Shown: positions 54,502 to 63,552, counted from the stretch's first letter. The stretch is DNA of 64,000 bases from Herbinix sp. (GCA_029240245.1 JARBTJ010000014.1:1-64000); one strand, 5' to 3'. Program-made: numbers and translations. Notes: generated by a model from the letters alone, not told the origin.

Positions 54502-56283
54502 TTAAAAGGTTATCCCACGCTTTTTCAGCTCCTGCTTCCTGGCGATCACCTTCTGAAGCAATACAGTATCATTGATTTCAATCGCTTTTTGACTAAGCTC
54601 GTCCAGACTATTCTCCTTCAGACGAATTACCGTATCCGATAGTGCCTTCATCCAGTCTGTATCATTCATCCCGCTTATTCCGGCTGAAAACAGAGCTGCA
54701 ACTTCCGATTGTTCTTCCTTACTCTGAAAGAAATTAATAATCCTTGCAGGCGTCACGGTATGTTCCTTTTCATATTGATCAAAAACTAGGCCGGCTACAA
54801 TGCTGTAGATCCCTTCGGTAAAGTCCTCCGGTCCCAGAATGCCCTTAATCTTTTCAAATAGGGTATTATCCTCAATTAACCAGGTCAACATTAATTTCTG
54901 GGACTTTACGATACCGCTTTCCGGGGCTTTCTTATTCCTTACCGCCTCACTTTGTATTTCTGTTCGCTCATTCGGCTTTAACATCAGCTGGTTTCCAAAT
55001 CGGTTCACCAATCTGCGCAATTGCTCCACATCAATTTGATAAGTCTTTGCTACTGCATCAATATAAAAATTTCTCTCAAGTTCTTCACCAAAGTTTAATA
55101 ACTTTTTTGCTGTCTCGTGAAAAAATTTTGTTTTTAGTTCCGGATCATTTAAATCATAATCCTTTTGTAACACATCAATTTCAAAAAAGAAGCTGTTCCT
55201 TGCTTCGGAAATTCGTTGCTGAAATTCTTCCGCCCCTAATGTTTTGATAAATTCATCCGGGTCCTTATAGGGCTTCATATCAATCACCTTTATGGTCAGT
55301 CCGGCCTCCTTTAAAATCGGTATGGAACGAAGTGCTGCCAGCGTTCCGGCCCTGTCACTATCAAAGGTAAGTAATACTTCAGCGGTATAGCGTTTTAAAA
55401 GATTCGAATGAAAACTTGAAAATGCGGTACCAAGTGCTGCCACAGAATTCTGAAAACCTGCCTGATGCAGCGCAATCACATCCATATATCCTTCACAGAT
55501 TAAAAAACTAGGCTTTCTTGAAGTTTTCGCAAAATTTAACCCATATAAATTCCTGCTTTTTTCAAAAATTTTGGTTTCGGGCGAATTTAAGTATTTTGGA
55601 ATTTCCGGTCCAGCATTCCCCATGATGCGTCCGCCAAACCCAATGACACGGTGATTCGCATCCATAATCGGAAATATAACACGGTCACGGAACTTGTCCC
55701 GCCCACCCAGCTTCTCATCAATGGTTACCAGCCCGGTCTGTGACAAAAACTCGTCATCATAACCTATTTTCTTTAAGTAGCGGTACAAATCATCACTGGT
55801 ACGGTTGGAATATCCCAGACCAAAATGCTTGATGGTTTCCTCCGTTAATCCCCTGTTTATTAAATATTGATACGCAGCCTGTCCACCCTCTGATTTAAAT
55901 TGATAATAAAAATATCTGGCTGCCTGCTTATTTACTTCAAAAAGTCTTGATTTGAAATCAGACTGTCTTTTCGCTTCCTCCGAATATTCCTGTTCGGGTA
56001 GCGATACTCCGGCACGCTCCGCTAAGAATTTTAAAGCCTCCAGGAAAGAGTAATTTTCATATTCCATAATAAACGTAAATACATTACCTCCGACACCGCA
56101 ACCAAAACAATGATACATCTGTTTTGGACCACTAACGGAAAAGGATGGTGTCTTCTCATTATGGAACGGACATAAGCCCATATGATTGCTGCCTTTTTTC
56201 TGTAATCTTATGTAGGAGCCTATTACACTGACGATATCATTTTTGCTTCTGATTTCTTCCACTAACTCATCCGAATAGAACAT
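54502..56283 (-). CDS. dnaG: DNA primase DnaG
   Basis: Synthesises RNA primers at the replication fork. The 593-residue protein has the N-terminal zinc finger (Cys 38, His 41, Cys 59, Cys 62 in 'LCPFHNEKTPSFSVSG...YHCFGCGVGG'), the Toprim core ('LICEGYMDVIALHQAG', 'LTFDSDRAGTLAALRSI') and a C-terminal helicase-binding region. It lies between dgt and rpoD, the widespread macromolecular-synthesis arrangement; the start at 56283 is 27 bases after the dgt stop. Confidence 0.97.
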   Translation of the reverse strand: MFYSDELVEEIRSKNDIVSVIGSYIRLQKKGSNHMGLCPFHNEKTPSFSVSGPKQMYHCFGCGVGGNVFTFIMEYENYSFLEALKFLAERAGVSLPEQEYSEEAKRQSDFKSRLFEVNKQAARYFYYQFKSEGGQAAYQYLINRGLTEETIKHFGLGYSNRTSDDLYRYLKKIGYDDEFLSQTGLVTIDEKLGGRDKFRDRVIFPIMDANHRVIGFGGRIMGNAGPEIPKYLNSPETKIFEKSRNLYGLNFAKTSRKPSFLICEGYMDVIALHQAGFQNSVAALGTAFSSFHSNLLKRYTAEVLLTFDSDRAGTLAALRSIPILKEAGLTIKVIDMKPYKDPDEFIKTLGAEEFQQRISEARNSFFFEIDVLQKDYDLNDPELKTKFFHETAKKLLNFGEELERNFYIDAVAKTYQIDVEQLRRLVNRFGNQLMLKPNERTEIQSEAVRNKKAPESGIVKSQKLMLTWLIEDNTLFEKIKGILGPEDFTEGIYSIVAGLVFDQYEKEHTVTPARIINFFQSKEEQSEVAALFSAGISGMNDTDWMKALSDTVIRLKENSLDELSQKAIEINDTVLLQKVIARKQELKKRGITF

Positions 56284-56310
56284 AGTGCTTTCCTCCTACC
56301 AGTCTTACTG

Positions 56311-57333
56311 CTAAAAAACACTCCAGGCAGATGGGATCATTAACTCCTTAAATTTAGATACTGCATAACGATCCGTCATACCGGCGATATAATCGCTTAC
56401 CACCTGATAAGAGGGTTCTTCTCTTAACTCCATTCGCACGCGATATTCCTCCGGCAGACTTTCTAAGTGTTTTTCATAATAAAGAAATAAATGTTCAAGA
56501 AGACGCTCTGCCTGTTCCTCCTGTGCTTTTGCCTTTTTATTTGTATAGACACTGCCAAACATAAATTCTCTTAAGCCCTGCATGGCAGCTACAATATCCT
56601 GCGACATAATAATGTCGTTTTGATTTTCACTGTTCGAAATAATATCATGAATTAATGTATCTAATCGATCGCCCAGACTATGTCCAAGCACATCCGTAAA
56701 TTCACCCGGAATATCCTTCACTGTAATGATTTTACCCCGAATGGCATCATCAATATCATGGTTAATATACGCTATTTTATCACATATCTTAACAATTTTG
56801 CCTTCCAACGTCGAAGGATTTCCATCCATCTGATGGTTTTTAATACCATCCCTAACTTCCTTTGACAGATTTAGTCCTTTCCCATGCTTTTCCAAAAGCT
56901 CAACTACGCGGATACTTTGCAGATGATGTTTAAAGCCATTCGGACAAATCCGATTCAATGCTCGCTCCCCTGCATGACCGAATGGTGTATGACCCAAATC
57001 ATGCCCCAAAGCAATTGCCTCCGTTAAATCTTCATTTAAAAGAAGTGATTTTGCTATCGTCCTTGCTAACTGCGAAACCTCGAGGGTATGTGTTAACCTG
57101 GTACGGTAATGATCCCCCTCCGGTGCCAAAAAAACCTGTGTCTTATGCTTCAATCTCCGAAATGCCTTGGAATGTAATATTCTATCCCTGTCTCTCTGGA
57201 AAATGGTCCGGATATCACAGGGTGCTTCCCAGGTATCCCTGCCCATAGAGCGGTCGGAAAACGCTGCATAAGGACTTAAAATATCATGTTCTCTTTTTTC
57301 AAGCATTTGTCTGATATTTAAACCTTGTTCCAT
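56311..57333 (-). CDS. dgt: Deoxyguanosinetriphosphate triphosphohydrolase-like HD protein
   Basis: HD-domain dNTP triphosphohydrolase of 340 residues that removes triphosphate from deoxynucleotides. HD motif: 'TRLTHTLEVSQLARTIAKSL' with 'AIALGHDLGHTPFGHAGE'; the 'RDRDRILHSKAFRRLKHKTQVF' N-terminal signature is clear. I start at the second ATG (57333), six bases after GAGG; the first ATG (57339) touches the ribosome binding site. It is first in dgt-dnaG-rpoD. The upstream 57334-57590 shows no gene or sure promoter. Confidence 0.92.
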   Translation of the reverse strand: MEQGLNIRQMLEKREHDILSPYAAFSDRSMGRDTWEAPCDIRTIFQRDRDRILHSKAFRRLKHKTQVFLAPEGDHYRTRLTHTLEVSQLARTIAKSLLLNEDLTEAIALGHDLGHTPFGHAGERALNRICPNGFKHHLQSIRVVELLEKHGKGLNLSKEVRDGIKNHQMDGNPSTLEGKIVKICDKIAYINHDIDDAIRGKIITVKDIPGEFTDVLGHSLGDRLDTLIHDIISNSENQNDIIMSQDIVAAMQGLREFMFGSVYTNKKAKAQEEQAERLLEHLFLYYEKHLESLPEEYRVRMELREEPSYQVVSDYIAGMTDRYAVSKFKELMIPSAWSVF

Positions 57334-57590
57334 ACGCATCCTCTTTTCTAATTACAACAATAAGACTCGAACTGACCCGTAACAAAATACACAGCAGATA
57401 TTGTTTAGATAGATTATTTCCATAAACAGCCCCTACATATTCATAAGGCAAATTAACAATCATACTACTAATATTCTACAAAGAGTTCCTATTTCCTTTT
57501 TTATTTTTTCATAATCCTAATAATTTATTATGGAAGCTCAAACTGATCTTGCTGTGCACACTAATATATTCCAATTCTTTTCGTTATGTT

Positions 57591-57622
57591 AAAAAACGCA
57601 GGCTCTTTTACAGCCTGCGATA
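57591..57622 (-). terminator. Terminator of the feo operon
   Basis: On the minus strand CGCAGGCT, a seven-base loop, AGCCTGCG and a run of six T (57592-57597), 15 bases after the stop of the Cys-rich protein gene. Confidence 0.88.
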
Positions 57623-57636
57623 CCTTCGATATTAAT

Positions 57637-57780
57637 TTATCTTAATCCACATTTATTCTTTGAGGAACATCCGGAGCAGCCTGAACAGCAGGATTTTCCC
57701 TCCTTAACGTCCTTTGCCTTTTTATAAATTATAAATGCTGTATAACCGATAATGAGTACTCCTATCATAATTCCCGGCAT
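57637..57780 (-). CDS. FeoB-associated Cys-rich membrane protein
   Basis: A 47-residue protein with one membrane helix (residues 3-20, GIMIGVLIIGYTAFIIY), a charged middle (KKAKDVKEGKS) and a C-terminal cluster of six cysteines ('CCSGCSGCSSKNKCG'). It matches the FeoB-associated Cys-rich family and lies directly after feoB, a position taken by feoC in enterobacteria. AAAGGAG precedes the ATG at 57780; the longer frame to 57852 overlaps the end of feoB and has no site. It may deliver or sense Fe2+; this is inference. Confidence 0.85.
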   Translation of the reverse strand: MPGIMIGVLIIGYTAFIIYKKAKDVKEGKSCCSGCSGCSSKNKCGLR

Positions 57781-57835
57781 GAAGTCATCTCCTTTCAAAC
57801 CAATGAGCAAATAGTTGTTTGCGAAACTCATATTC

Positions 57836-59890
57836 TTAGAACAAACTTCCAATCTGATAGATCAAGGTTGAAACCAACCAAGCTACGGCAAGTTGGAAAA
57901 AGACTACAAATATAGTCCATTTTACGGAACGCATTTCTCTTTGGATTACTCCGATGGTTGCTGCACATGGAATATACAGTAGACAAAATGCCATTAAGGA
58001 ATAAGCATTTAAGGCACCAAATCCATAATCCCTTAAAATCATTGCCAAACCGGCCATTCCTTCATTGGACGTTATATTTCCTATGTGAAACAATACGCTA
58101 AAGCTTGATACAACAACCTCCTTAGCAGCAACACCGGAAATTAATGCCACTACAATTTGCCACATTCCAAGACCTGCCGGAGCAAGGACCGGCGCAATTA
58201 CTTTACCGACCATGGCACCAAAGCTTAAGGATAAATCATCCACCATTCCCGTAGGTCCGAAATTCAATATAAACCATACCAGTACGGAAGCTGCAAATAT
58301 AGTAGTTCCGGCTTTCGTTAAATATTCCTTCACCTTTTCCCATACATAAAGGAAAATGGTAGGTAAATTTGGCGCTTTGTATTCCGGTAGCTCAATCAAC
58401 AATGTATTATTGCTTATCAATTCTTTTTTATTATTCATTACAAATGCCACTAAAATCGCAACCGCAATCCCGATCAGATACATGGAATATGCAACTATCA
58501 TTGCATTATTTCCGAAGAACATATCTGAAAACAGTACATAAATCGGAAGTCTCGCGCTACAGGACATAAACGGTGTCACCAGGATTGTCCTTCTACGGTC
58601 GGACATATTTTCAAGAGAACGGGAAGCCATAATGGCCGGTACAGTACAGCCAAAACCAAGCAGCATCGGAATAAATGCTCTTCCGGACAGACCAAGTTTA
58701 CCCATAATTCCATCCATGATATAAGCAACCCTGGCCATATAACCGCTGTCTTCCAGATATGCCAGTGCTAAAAACAGAATAAATATATTCGGAAGGAAGG
58801 TAAGAATCCCCCCAACACCTGCAATGATTCCATCGACTACAAGAGAGGTAACAAACTCCCCTGCACCTATGCCGGTAAGAAGATAAAGCATTCCTGAGGA
58901 GAATGCATTAAAACCTCCCTCCATTAATCCTTTGATGGCATCACCAATCTGGAATGTAAGGAAGAATACAAGTGCCATAATTCCAAGAAATATAGGTAGC
59001 CCTAAATACCGGTGTGTAAGTATACGGTCTACCTTATCGGTAGAAGCCGCTTTGCTGCTTTTATTAACCAAAACTTCTTCGATAATTTCCTCGATAAAAT
59101 CGTATTTTTGATTAATGATTTCTTCCTCATAGCTATGTATAATGATATTACCTAAACTCAATGGATATTGTAATCGGATTGTTTCATCCTGCTCCAAATG
59201 CTTAATGGCAAAATATCGAATATTTTTTATTGCTCCGTACTTTTTACGTAATAGCTCAATCACTTCGTCTATTTTATCTTCAATTGCATCACTGTAGACA
59301 ACCGGATATTCACTGTGATGCTCATGCTTATGGCCTGAGTCCTTCTTCTTTTCGAATTTATGGTGATGCTCTAAATTATCGTCTAAGCGTTTATCCTTAT
59401 GATGAGCTACGGTATGCATCAGTATATCAAGTCCTGTCTTTTTCCTTGCAGAAACAGGAATAACTGGCACACCAAGCATCTCAGGCAAACGGTGCAAATC
59501 AATTTCCATTCCGCGCTCTTCCACGATATCCATCATATTAAGTGCGATTACAACCGGTTTTCCCAGCTCAATCAATTGAAGGGTCAAATACAGATTCCGC
59601 TCTAAGCTCGAAGCGTCTACGATGTTGATGATTACATCCACATTGGAGTTTAAAATAAATTCCCGTGTCAGTTTTTCCTCCATGGTATAGGAGGTAAGAC
59701 TATAAATACCGGGTAGATCCACTAACTTAAACCGATGGTCATGATATTTGAAAGCACCCTCTTTTTTCTCTACCGTTACTCCGGGCCAGTTACCCACTTT
59801 TAAATTCGCCCCTGTATATGCATTAAAAAGAGTAGTTTTTCCACAGTTTGGATTACCAACAAAACCGATCTGTAATTCATCCTTCATCAT
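57836..59890 (-). CDS. feoB: Ferrous iron transporter FeoB
   Basis: Fe2+ importer of 684 residues with an N-terminal GTPase domain (G1 'GNPNCGKT' at 12-19, G3 'DLPGIYS' near 58, G4 'NMMD' near 118, 'SARKKTG' near 147) and a C-terminal membrane domain with Gate motifs ('FIPMLLGFGCTVPAIMASRSLE', 'TPFMSCSARLPIYVLF'). Between the G domain and the spacer is an insertion with nine His in residues 163-192 (HHKDKR..EHHHKFEKKKDSGHKHEHH), which I do not expect in typical FeoB and which could bind metal. Its ATG overlaps the feoA stop (ATGA). Confidence 0.96.
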   Translation of the reverse strand: MMKDELQIGFVGNPNCGKTTLFNAYTGANLKVGNWPGVTVEKKEGAFKYHDHRFKLVDLPGIYSLTSYTMEEKLTREFILNSNVDVIINIVDASSLERNLYLTLQLIELGKPVVIALNMMDIVEERGMEIDLHRLPEMLGVPVIPVSARKKTGLDILMHTVAHHKDKRLDDNLEHHHKFEKKKDSGHKHEHHSEYPVVYSDAIEDKIDEVIELLRKKYGAIKNIRYFAIKHLEQDETIRLQYPLSLGNIIIHSYEEEIINQKYDFIEEIIEEVLVNKSSKAASTDKVDRILTHRYLGLPIFLGIMALVFFLTFQIGDAIKGLMEGGFNAFSSGMLYLLTGIGAGEFVTSLVVDGIIAGVGGILTFLPNIFILFLALAYLEDSGYMARVAYIMDGIMGKLGLSGRAFIPMLLGFGCTVPAIMASRSLENMSDRRRTILVTPFMSCSARLPIYVLFSDMFFGNNAMIVAYSMYLIGIAVAILVAFVMNNKKELISNNTLLIELPEYKAPNLPTIFLYVWEKVKEYLTKAGTTIFAASVLVWFILNFGPTGMVDDLSLSFGAMVGKVIAPVLAPAGLGMWQIVVALISGVAAKEVVVSSFSVLFHIGNITSNEGMAGLAMILRDYGFGALNAYSLMAFCLLYIPCAATIGVIQREMRSVKWTIFVVFFQLAVAWLVSTLIYQIGSLF

Positions 59891-60120
59891 GATGCCTCCC
59901 TCATAAGGATGGATTCCGCTATCTTCCTGCCTAATGCCAACCTGCTTCCCCTCACCATTAATATGATAGAGCCACCTCTATTACGATTTAATACTTTTAT
60001 ATGGGTTCCCTTGGTAAGGCCTAAGGCTTCCAGCCTTCGCATAGTTACAATATCAAGATCCAACGAATTTACCGTATAGGTTATGCCGATTCGTGCATTG
60101 TGTAATGTCATCCTGTCCAT
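59887..60120 (-). CDS. feoA: Ferrous iron transport protein FeoA
   Basis: A 77-residue SH3-like-fold partner of FeoB. 'RIGITYTVNSLDLDIVTMRRLEALGLTKGTHIKVLNRNRGGSIILMVRGSRLALGRKIAESILMRE' is typical, including the 'LGL..G..I.V' turn. The stop overlaps the feoB start by four bases (translational coupling). It is first in the feo operon and has a Fur-type operator and consensus promoter about 50-100 bases upstream. Confidence 0.94.
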   Translation of the reverse strand: MDRMTLHNARIGITYTVNSLDLDIVTMRRLEALGLTKGTHIKVLNRNRGGSIILMVRGSRLALGRKIAESILMREAS

Positions 60121-60163
60121 CCTTTCTATCTTCCAGCAAGCGCATCTTATGTATAAATTTTCT

Positions 60164-60184
60164 AAATGATAATAATTATCATTT
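60164..60184. promoter_or_regulatory. Fur-type operator of the feo operon
   Basis: AAATGATAAT-A-ATTATCATTT is a perfect 10-1-10 palindrome containing TGATAAT-N-ATTATCA, the core of the Fur box. It lies just after the -10 (60193-60198), over the start point, where a repressor would block initiation. Confidence 0.88.
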
Positions 60185-60192
60185 GCTACTTC

Positions 60193-60221
60193 ATTATAAT
60201 CTCGTTTTTTTCCTTTGTCAA
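60193..60221 (-). promoter_or_regulatory. Promoter of the feo operon
   Basis: TTGACA (60216-60221) and TATAAT (60193-60198) on the minus strand with a 17-base spacer: full consensus. Its start point falls in the Fur-type palindrome. Confidence 0.88.
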
Positions 60222-60338
60222 CACTGATGTAATATTACTAATAAAAATTATGATGTAATATAACTCATAAAAATACTGGTATAACTAATGTAATATGATA
60301 CATAAAAATATTATGGGGATGAAGCTAACTAAATACCA

Positions 60339-60396
60339 ATAAAAAACTCTTATTTAGAGGGAATCATCAAATCTAATTCCTGCCAAATAAGAGTCT
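60339..60396 (-). terminator. Terminator of the zinc-ribbon/DUF2085 operon
   Basis: On the minus strand ACTCTTATTT and AAATAAGAGT are perfect 10-bp arms with an inner GGAAT/ATTCC stem, followed by TTTTTT, 20 bases after the stop codon at 60416. Confidence 0.85.
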
Positions 60397-60415
60397 TATC
60401 TCACTTAAATATATT

Positions 60416-61042
60416 TTATTTATGAACCAATTTTAACAGCCATTTTAACAAAGCAAGTTGCAATGACATAATGCCATAGCCACCGAGCAGGCCGGTTACA
60501 AATCTTCTACCATTGGTTGATTCCTTGATTTTAATCTCTTGAAGCAGCCAGTCCAGAAACATCACAAAACATCCTGCAAAGGATAATATCTTAGTAAAGC
60601 CAACTAAAAAATAGCCGGTTACAGCAATTATATATCCGATGCATACTCCGAAGCATCTGGCACATATCGGCATCTGATAATCTTTGATGAAAAAACTACG
60701 ATCCGGTCGTTGATGACAGCCGGTTTTCTCACCAAAACGCATCCATTTTATCCAACAGCAATACCCTTTATCCTCTCGGAATGTATCTTCTTGGAATTTA
60801 TCTTTGTGGAATTTATCTTCGTGGAATTTATCTTCGTGGAATTTGTCTTTGTGAGATTTATCCTCGTGGAATTTTTCTTCGTGGAATTTGTCTTCGTGGA
60901 TTTTGTCTTCGTGGAATGTATCTTCCTGAAATATTTCTTCCTGAAATTTATCTTCCTGGAATGTATCCGATTTATTTCTCCGAGTTATCACTTTCTGTTG
61001 ATGATTCTGCATGCCATTATACCCATACCCGGCATGGATCAC
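60416..61042 (-). CDS. DUF2085 membrane protein with thirteen pentapeptide repeats
   Basis: A 208-residue protein. Residues 28-92 are thirteen tandem copies of a charged pentapeptide of the form F-H/Q-E-D-K, encoded by 15-bp DNA repeats (60767-60961). The C-terminal half is a DUF2085 domain: 'GCHQRPDRSFFIKDYQMPICARCFGVCIGYI' with the conserved Cys-His and CxxC, then three membrane helices. The repeat segment would be a soluble, His- and acid-rich arm. The start is uncertain: a GTG at 61042, three bases after the upstream gene's stop, or the ATG at 61012. It follows the zinc-ribbon gene. Function unknown; the domain may bind a metal. Confidence 0.8.
   Translation of the reverse strand: MIHAGYGYNGMQNHQQKVITRRNKSDTFQEDKFQEEIFQEDTFHEDKIHEDKFHEEKFHEDKSHKDKFHEDKFHEDKFHKDKFQEDTFREDKGYCCWIKWMRFGEKTGCHQRPDRSFFIKDYQMPICARCFGVCIGYIIAVTGYFLVGFTKILSFAGCFVMFLDWLLQEIKIKESTNGRRFVTGLLGGYGIMSLQLALLKWLLKLVHK
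60767..60961. repeat. 15-bp tandem repeat inside the DUF2085 gene
   Basis: Thirteen in-frame units of 15 bp; the common plus-strand form is TGGAATTTATCTTCG. Because 15 is divisible by three, changes in copy number would alter length without frameshift. Variation is mostly silent or His/Gln/Arg changes. Confidence 0.95.
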
Positions 61043-61045
61043 GCC

Positions 61046-61258
61046 TTATATTCGAAATTTCTTTCCACAGTGACCGCATACCCAATAAGCCTTTCTGGAC
61101 GTATGTCCGTCTCCCATACCGCACAGGCCGCATAGCCATCCAATAGGGCCCAAAATAAGATATCCACAGCAGCCTTTAAAAAATCCGAATCCCTTCGTTT
61201 GAGTTTCCGTTTCTTCAACAATATGGCAATAATCATTTCCGCATTTCGGACATCTCAT
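61046..61258 (-). CDS. Small zinc-ribbon protein
   Basis: A 70-residue protein with two CxxC pairs (Cys 3 and 6; near the end 'CGHCGKKFRI'), typical of a zinc ribbon in which the middle is interrupted by a hydrophobic Gly/Cys-rich stretch ('FFKGCCGYLILGPIGWLCGLCGMG') that may form a membrane hairpin. AGGAGG lies seven bases before the ATG. It is directly upstream of the DUF2085 gene (three bases between), so the two are likely one operon. Function unknown. Confidence 0.8.
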   Translation of the reverse strand: MRCPKCGNDYCHIVEETETQTKGFGFFKGCCGYLILGPIGWLCGLCGMGDGHTSRKAYWVCGHCGKKFRI

Positions 61259-61288
61259 AATGTAACCTCCTAGGTATAAAGTATATTG

Positions 61289-61927
61289 CTATACTAATTC
61301 GCCCTGTGCTTTTTTCTGCACTTCTCTTTCTCTCATTGAATATACACATCCACAGTAATCCTGCCGATATAAACCATACTCCTTGGAAAGTTCGATGGAA
61401 CGCTTATAACCATTCTTCTTTTTAAAATCTGAGGGGAGATATTTTAAACCCAATTCATCAGCCCGTTGATTACCGATTTTATTTAATTTTTCTACATTTT
61501 TATAGGGACTAATGGATAGGGTCGTCGTAAAATATTCAAAACCCATGTCCTTTGCCAGTTTCGCTGCTTCTCGAAGTCGCATATCATAGCATATAAAGCA
61601 ACGTTCTCCGCCCTCCGGTGCCGTTTCTAACCCCTTGGTGGCATTATAATAATCCGAGGGCTCATACTCTCCCGGAACAAACTTGACCGGATTTTTATGC
61701 GGCATTGCCTCAATCAGGTTTCGTTGCTCTTCCATTCTTCTACTATATTCCTCCTCGGGATAAATATTCGGATTATAATAATAGACGGTGATTTCAAAAT
61801 AATTAGACAGATACTCTAAAACATAGCTGCTGCAGGGTGCGCAGCAGCTATGGATCAAAAGCTTCGGATGGCTGTTTGACTTAATAATTTGTTCAATAAT
61901 TTGATCAAGTTCCTTTTGATAATTCAT
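61289..61927 (-). CDS. queH: Epoxyqueuosine reductase QueH
   Basis: Last step of queuosine synthesis on tRNA, the non-cobalamin alternative to QueG, common in anaerobes. The 212-residue protein has the conserved cysteines in 'LLIHSCCAPCSSYVLEYL' (28, 29, 32) and 'GGERCFICYDMRLREAAKLA', and 'FTTTLSISPYKN' and 'RQDYCGCVYSMRER', the QueH (formerly DUF208) pattern. An Fe-S cluster is expected from the family. It is a single gene between the orphan regulator and the zinc-ribbon gene. Confidence 0.92.
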   Translation of the reverse strand: MNYQKELDQIIEQIIKSNSHPKLLIHSCCAPCSSYVLEYLSNYFEITVYYYNPNIYPEEEYSRRMEEQRNLIEAMPHKNPVKFVPGEYEPSDYYNATKGLETAPEGGERCFICYDMRLREAAKLAKDMGFEYFTTTLSISPYKNVEKLNKIGNQRADELGLKYLPSDFKKKNGYKRSIELSKEYGLYRQDYCGCVYSMREREVQKKAQGELV

Positions 61928-61995
61928 TCCTACACCGAATCCTCATAAAATATTATCCTTTGATACAGTTACGATAATTGTATTGGCATTTTATA

Positions 61996-62394
61996 CTACT
62001 CTTTTATCAGATCAAGTTTCACTAGAATCTTTTCGAATTTTTTCTGATCGATTGGTTTCCCAGCATATGCGGTACATCCCAGTTCAAATGCCTTAGTCAC
62101 GTTCTTTCCTTCATTTAATGCTGTCGTCATAATAATTTTAGCCATTTTATCATCAGGAATGCTTTTTTCCTTCTCAAATTCCCGAATCTTTTTTAGTGCC
62201 TGATAACCATCTAAATTTGGCATCATAATATCCAAGCATACCAAATCATACCCCTCGTTTGCTTCCAAAGCCATGGTAAATGCTTCAACAACTTCTTCTC
62301 CATCTACGGTTACATCGCATTCTCCATACTTTGCCAAGAATCTAAGCATGAACTTTCTACTTGCAAAATCATCTTCTGCAATTAAAATTCTCAT
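61996..62394 (-). CDS. Orphan CheY-like receiver protein
   Basis: A 132-residue single-domain response regulator: 'RILIAEDDFASRKFMLRFL' (acidic pocket), phosphorylated Asp in 'LVCLDIMMPNLDGYQAL', 'IIMTTALNEGKN' and Lys in 'GCTAYAGKPIDQKKFE'. There is no output domain and no kinase nearby, so it probably passes phosphate in a pathway or acts by protein contact (motility or cell-cycle type). I start at the ATG at 62394, with GGGGGAAG just ahead. Confidence 0.9.
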   Translation of the reverse strand: MRILIAEDDFASRKFMLRFLAKYGECDVTVDGEEVVEAFTMALEANEGYDLVCLDIMMPNLDGYQALKKIREFEKEKSIPDDKMAKIIMTTALNEGKNVTKAFELGCTAYAGKPIDQKKFEKILVKLDLIKE

Positions 62395-62484
62395 CTCACT
62401 TCCCCCTTTACGATTGAACATTATACAAGATTATCATATAATATAACTTCATAATAAGATAGGGGGTAATTTGAATCATTACAA

Positions 62485-63552
62485 TTAGTTATCATAAGTA
62501 TTAATATAATTTTCTAAAAATGTCAGTAAACGATCCATATCCTCCTGAGTACCAATGGTTATTCGTAAAAAGTTATTAATACGTGGTAAGTTAAAATATC
62601 TGACATAAATATGATTGGATCGTAAGGACTCAAATATTTCCTTGGCGGGTATTTTCTCATGAGTAACAAACAGAAAGTTAGCTCCGGATTCCGGGAAGGA
62701 AAAGCCCAGTTTCCTTAAGCCTTCTTCCGAATTCTTTCTAATATCAATAATCTTTTGAATGCCTTCCTTAAAGTACTTCACATCCCTGACTGCCTCGACA
62801 CCACATTCAATTGCAGTTTGATTCATAGTGTAAGAGTTATAGGAATACTTGACATCATTCATAGCTTTAATCAATTCTGGCTGTCCCATTGCATACCCAA
62901 TTCTCATACCGGCCAACGAGCGGGCTTTTGAAAAGGTCTGAACCACAAGAAGATTATCATACTTAGCAACCAGTTCAACGGCAGATTTACCTGCAAAATC
63001 AATATAAGCCTCATCAATAATCACGACTGTTCCTGGATTTTTCTTTATGATCTCCTCAATTACACTCAAATCTTCATAGATCGAGGTAGGTGCGTTGGGA
63101 TTTGCAATGACGATCCCTCCATTTTCCTGAAGGTAATCTTCTTTCTTAATCCGGAATTTTTCATCCAAAGCAGGATTTTTATAAGGGATACGGAACAAAT
63201 CACACCATACAGGATAAAAGGAATACGTAATATCCGGGAAAAGTATTGGCTTTTCAGAGTTAAAGAAGGTCATAAAGGCTACTGCAAGAACATCATCAGA
63301 ACCAACTCCGACAAATACCTGCTCCTGATTTAAATTATAATAATCAGCCAAACTAGCCGCCAGCAATTTTACGGTCGGATCAGGATAAAGTCGGAAACTG
63401 TCACTGTTGATTTCCTTTAATACCCTGTCGACACCAGGTGCCGGTGGAAATGGATTTTCATTGGTATTTAGTTTTACCATGTGCTTATGATTCGGCTGTT
63501 CCCCCGGAACATAAGGTACAATTTTTCTGACATTGCTTTCCCACGCCTTCAT
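62485..63552 (-). CDS. hisC: Histidinol-phosphate aminotransferase
   Basis: PLP-dependent class I/II aminotransferase of 355 residues. 'NTNENPFPPAPGVDRVLKEINSD', 'VGVGSDDVLAVAF', 'IANPNAPTSIYE', 'IDEAYIDFAGKSA' and the PLP lysine in 'VVQTFSKARSLAGMRIGYAMG' are typical HisC. The start is uncertain: the ATG at 63552 gives the usual MKAWESNVRKIVPYVPGEQ opening but has a poor ribosome binding site; the frame is open to a GTG at 63612. It is not in a his operon; it follows another aminotransferase gene, so broader specificity (e.g. aromatic) is possible. Confidence 0.87.
   Translation of the reverse strand: MKAWESNVRKIVPYVPGEQPNHKHMVKLNTNENPFPPAPGVDRVLKEINSDSFRLYPDPTVKLLAASLADYYNLNQEQVFVGVGSDDVLAVAFMTFFNSEKPILFPDITYSFYPVWCDLFRIPYKNPALDEKFRIKKEDYLQENGGIVIANPNAPTSIYEDLSVIEEIIKKNPGTVVIIDEAYIDFAGKSAVELVAKYDNLLVVQTFSKARSLAGMRIGYAMGQPELIKAMNDVKYSYNSYTMNQTAIECGVEAVRDVKYFKEGIQKIIDIRKNSEEGLRKLGFSFPESGANFLFVTHEKIPAKEIFESLRSNHIYVRYFNLPRINNFLRITIGTQEDMDRLLTFLENYINTYDN

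Noticed and set aside
60710-61146. Two long plus-strand frames opposite the DUF2085 and zinc-ribbon genes
   Set aside because: They arise from the 15-bp in-frame repeat, which stays open in several frames; the minus-strand frames have the domains, ribosome binding site and terminator.
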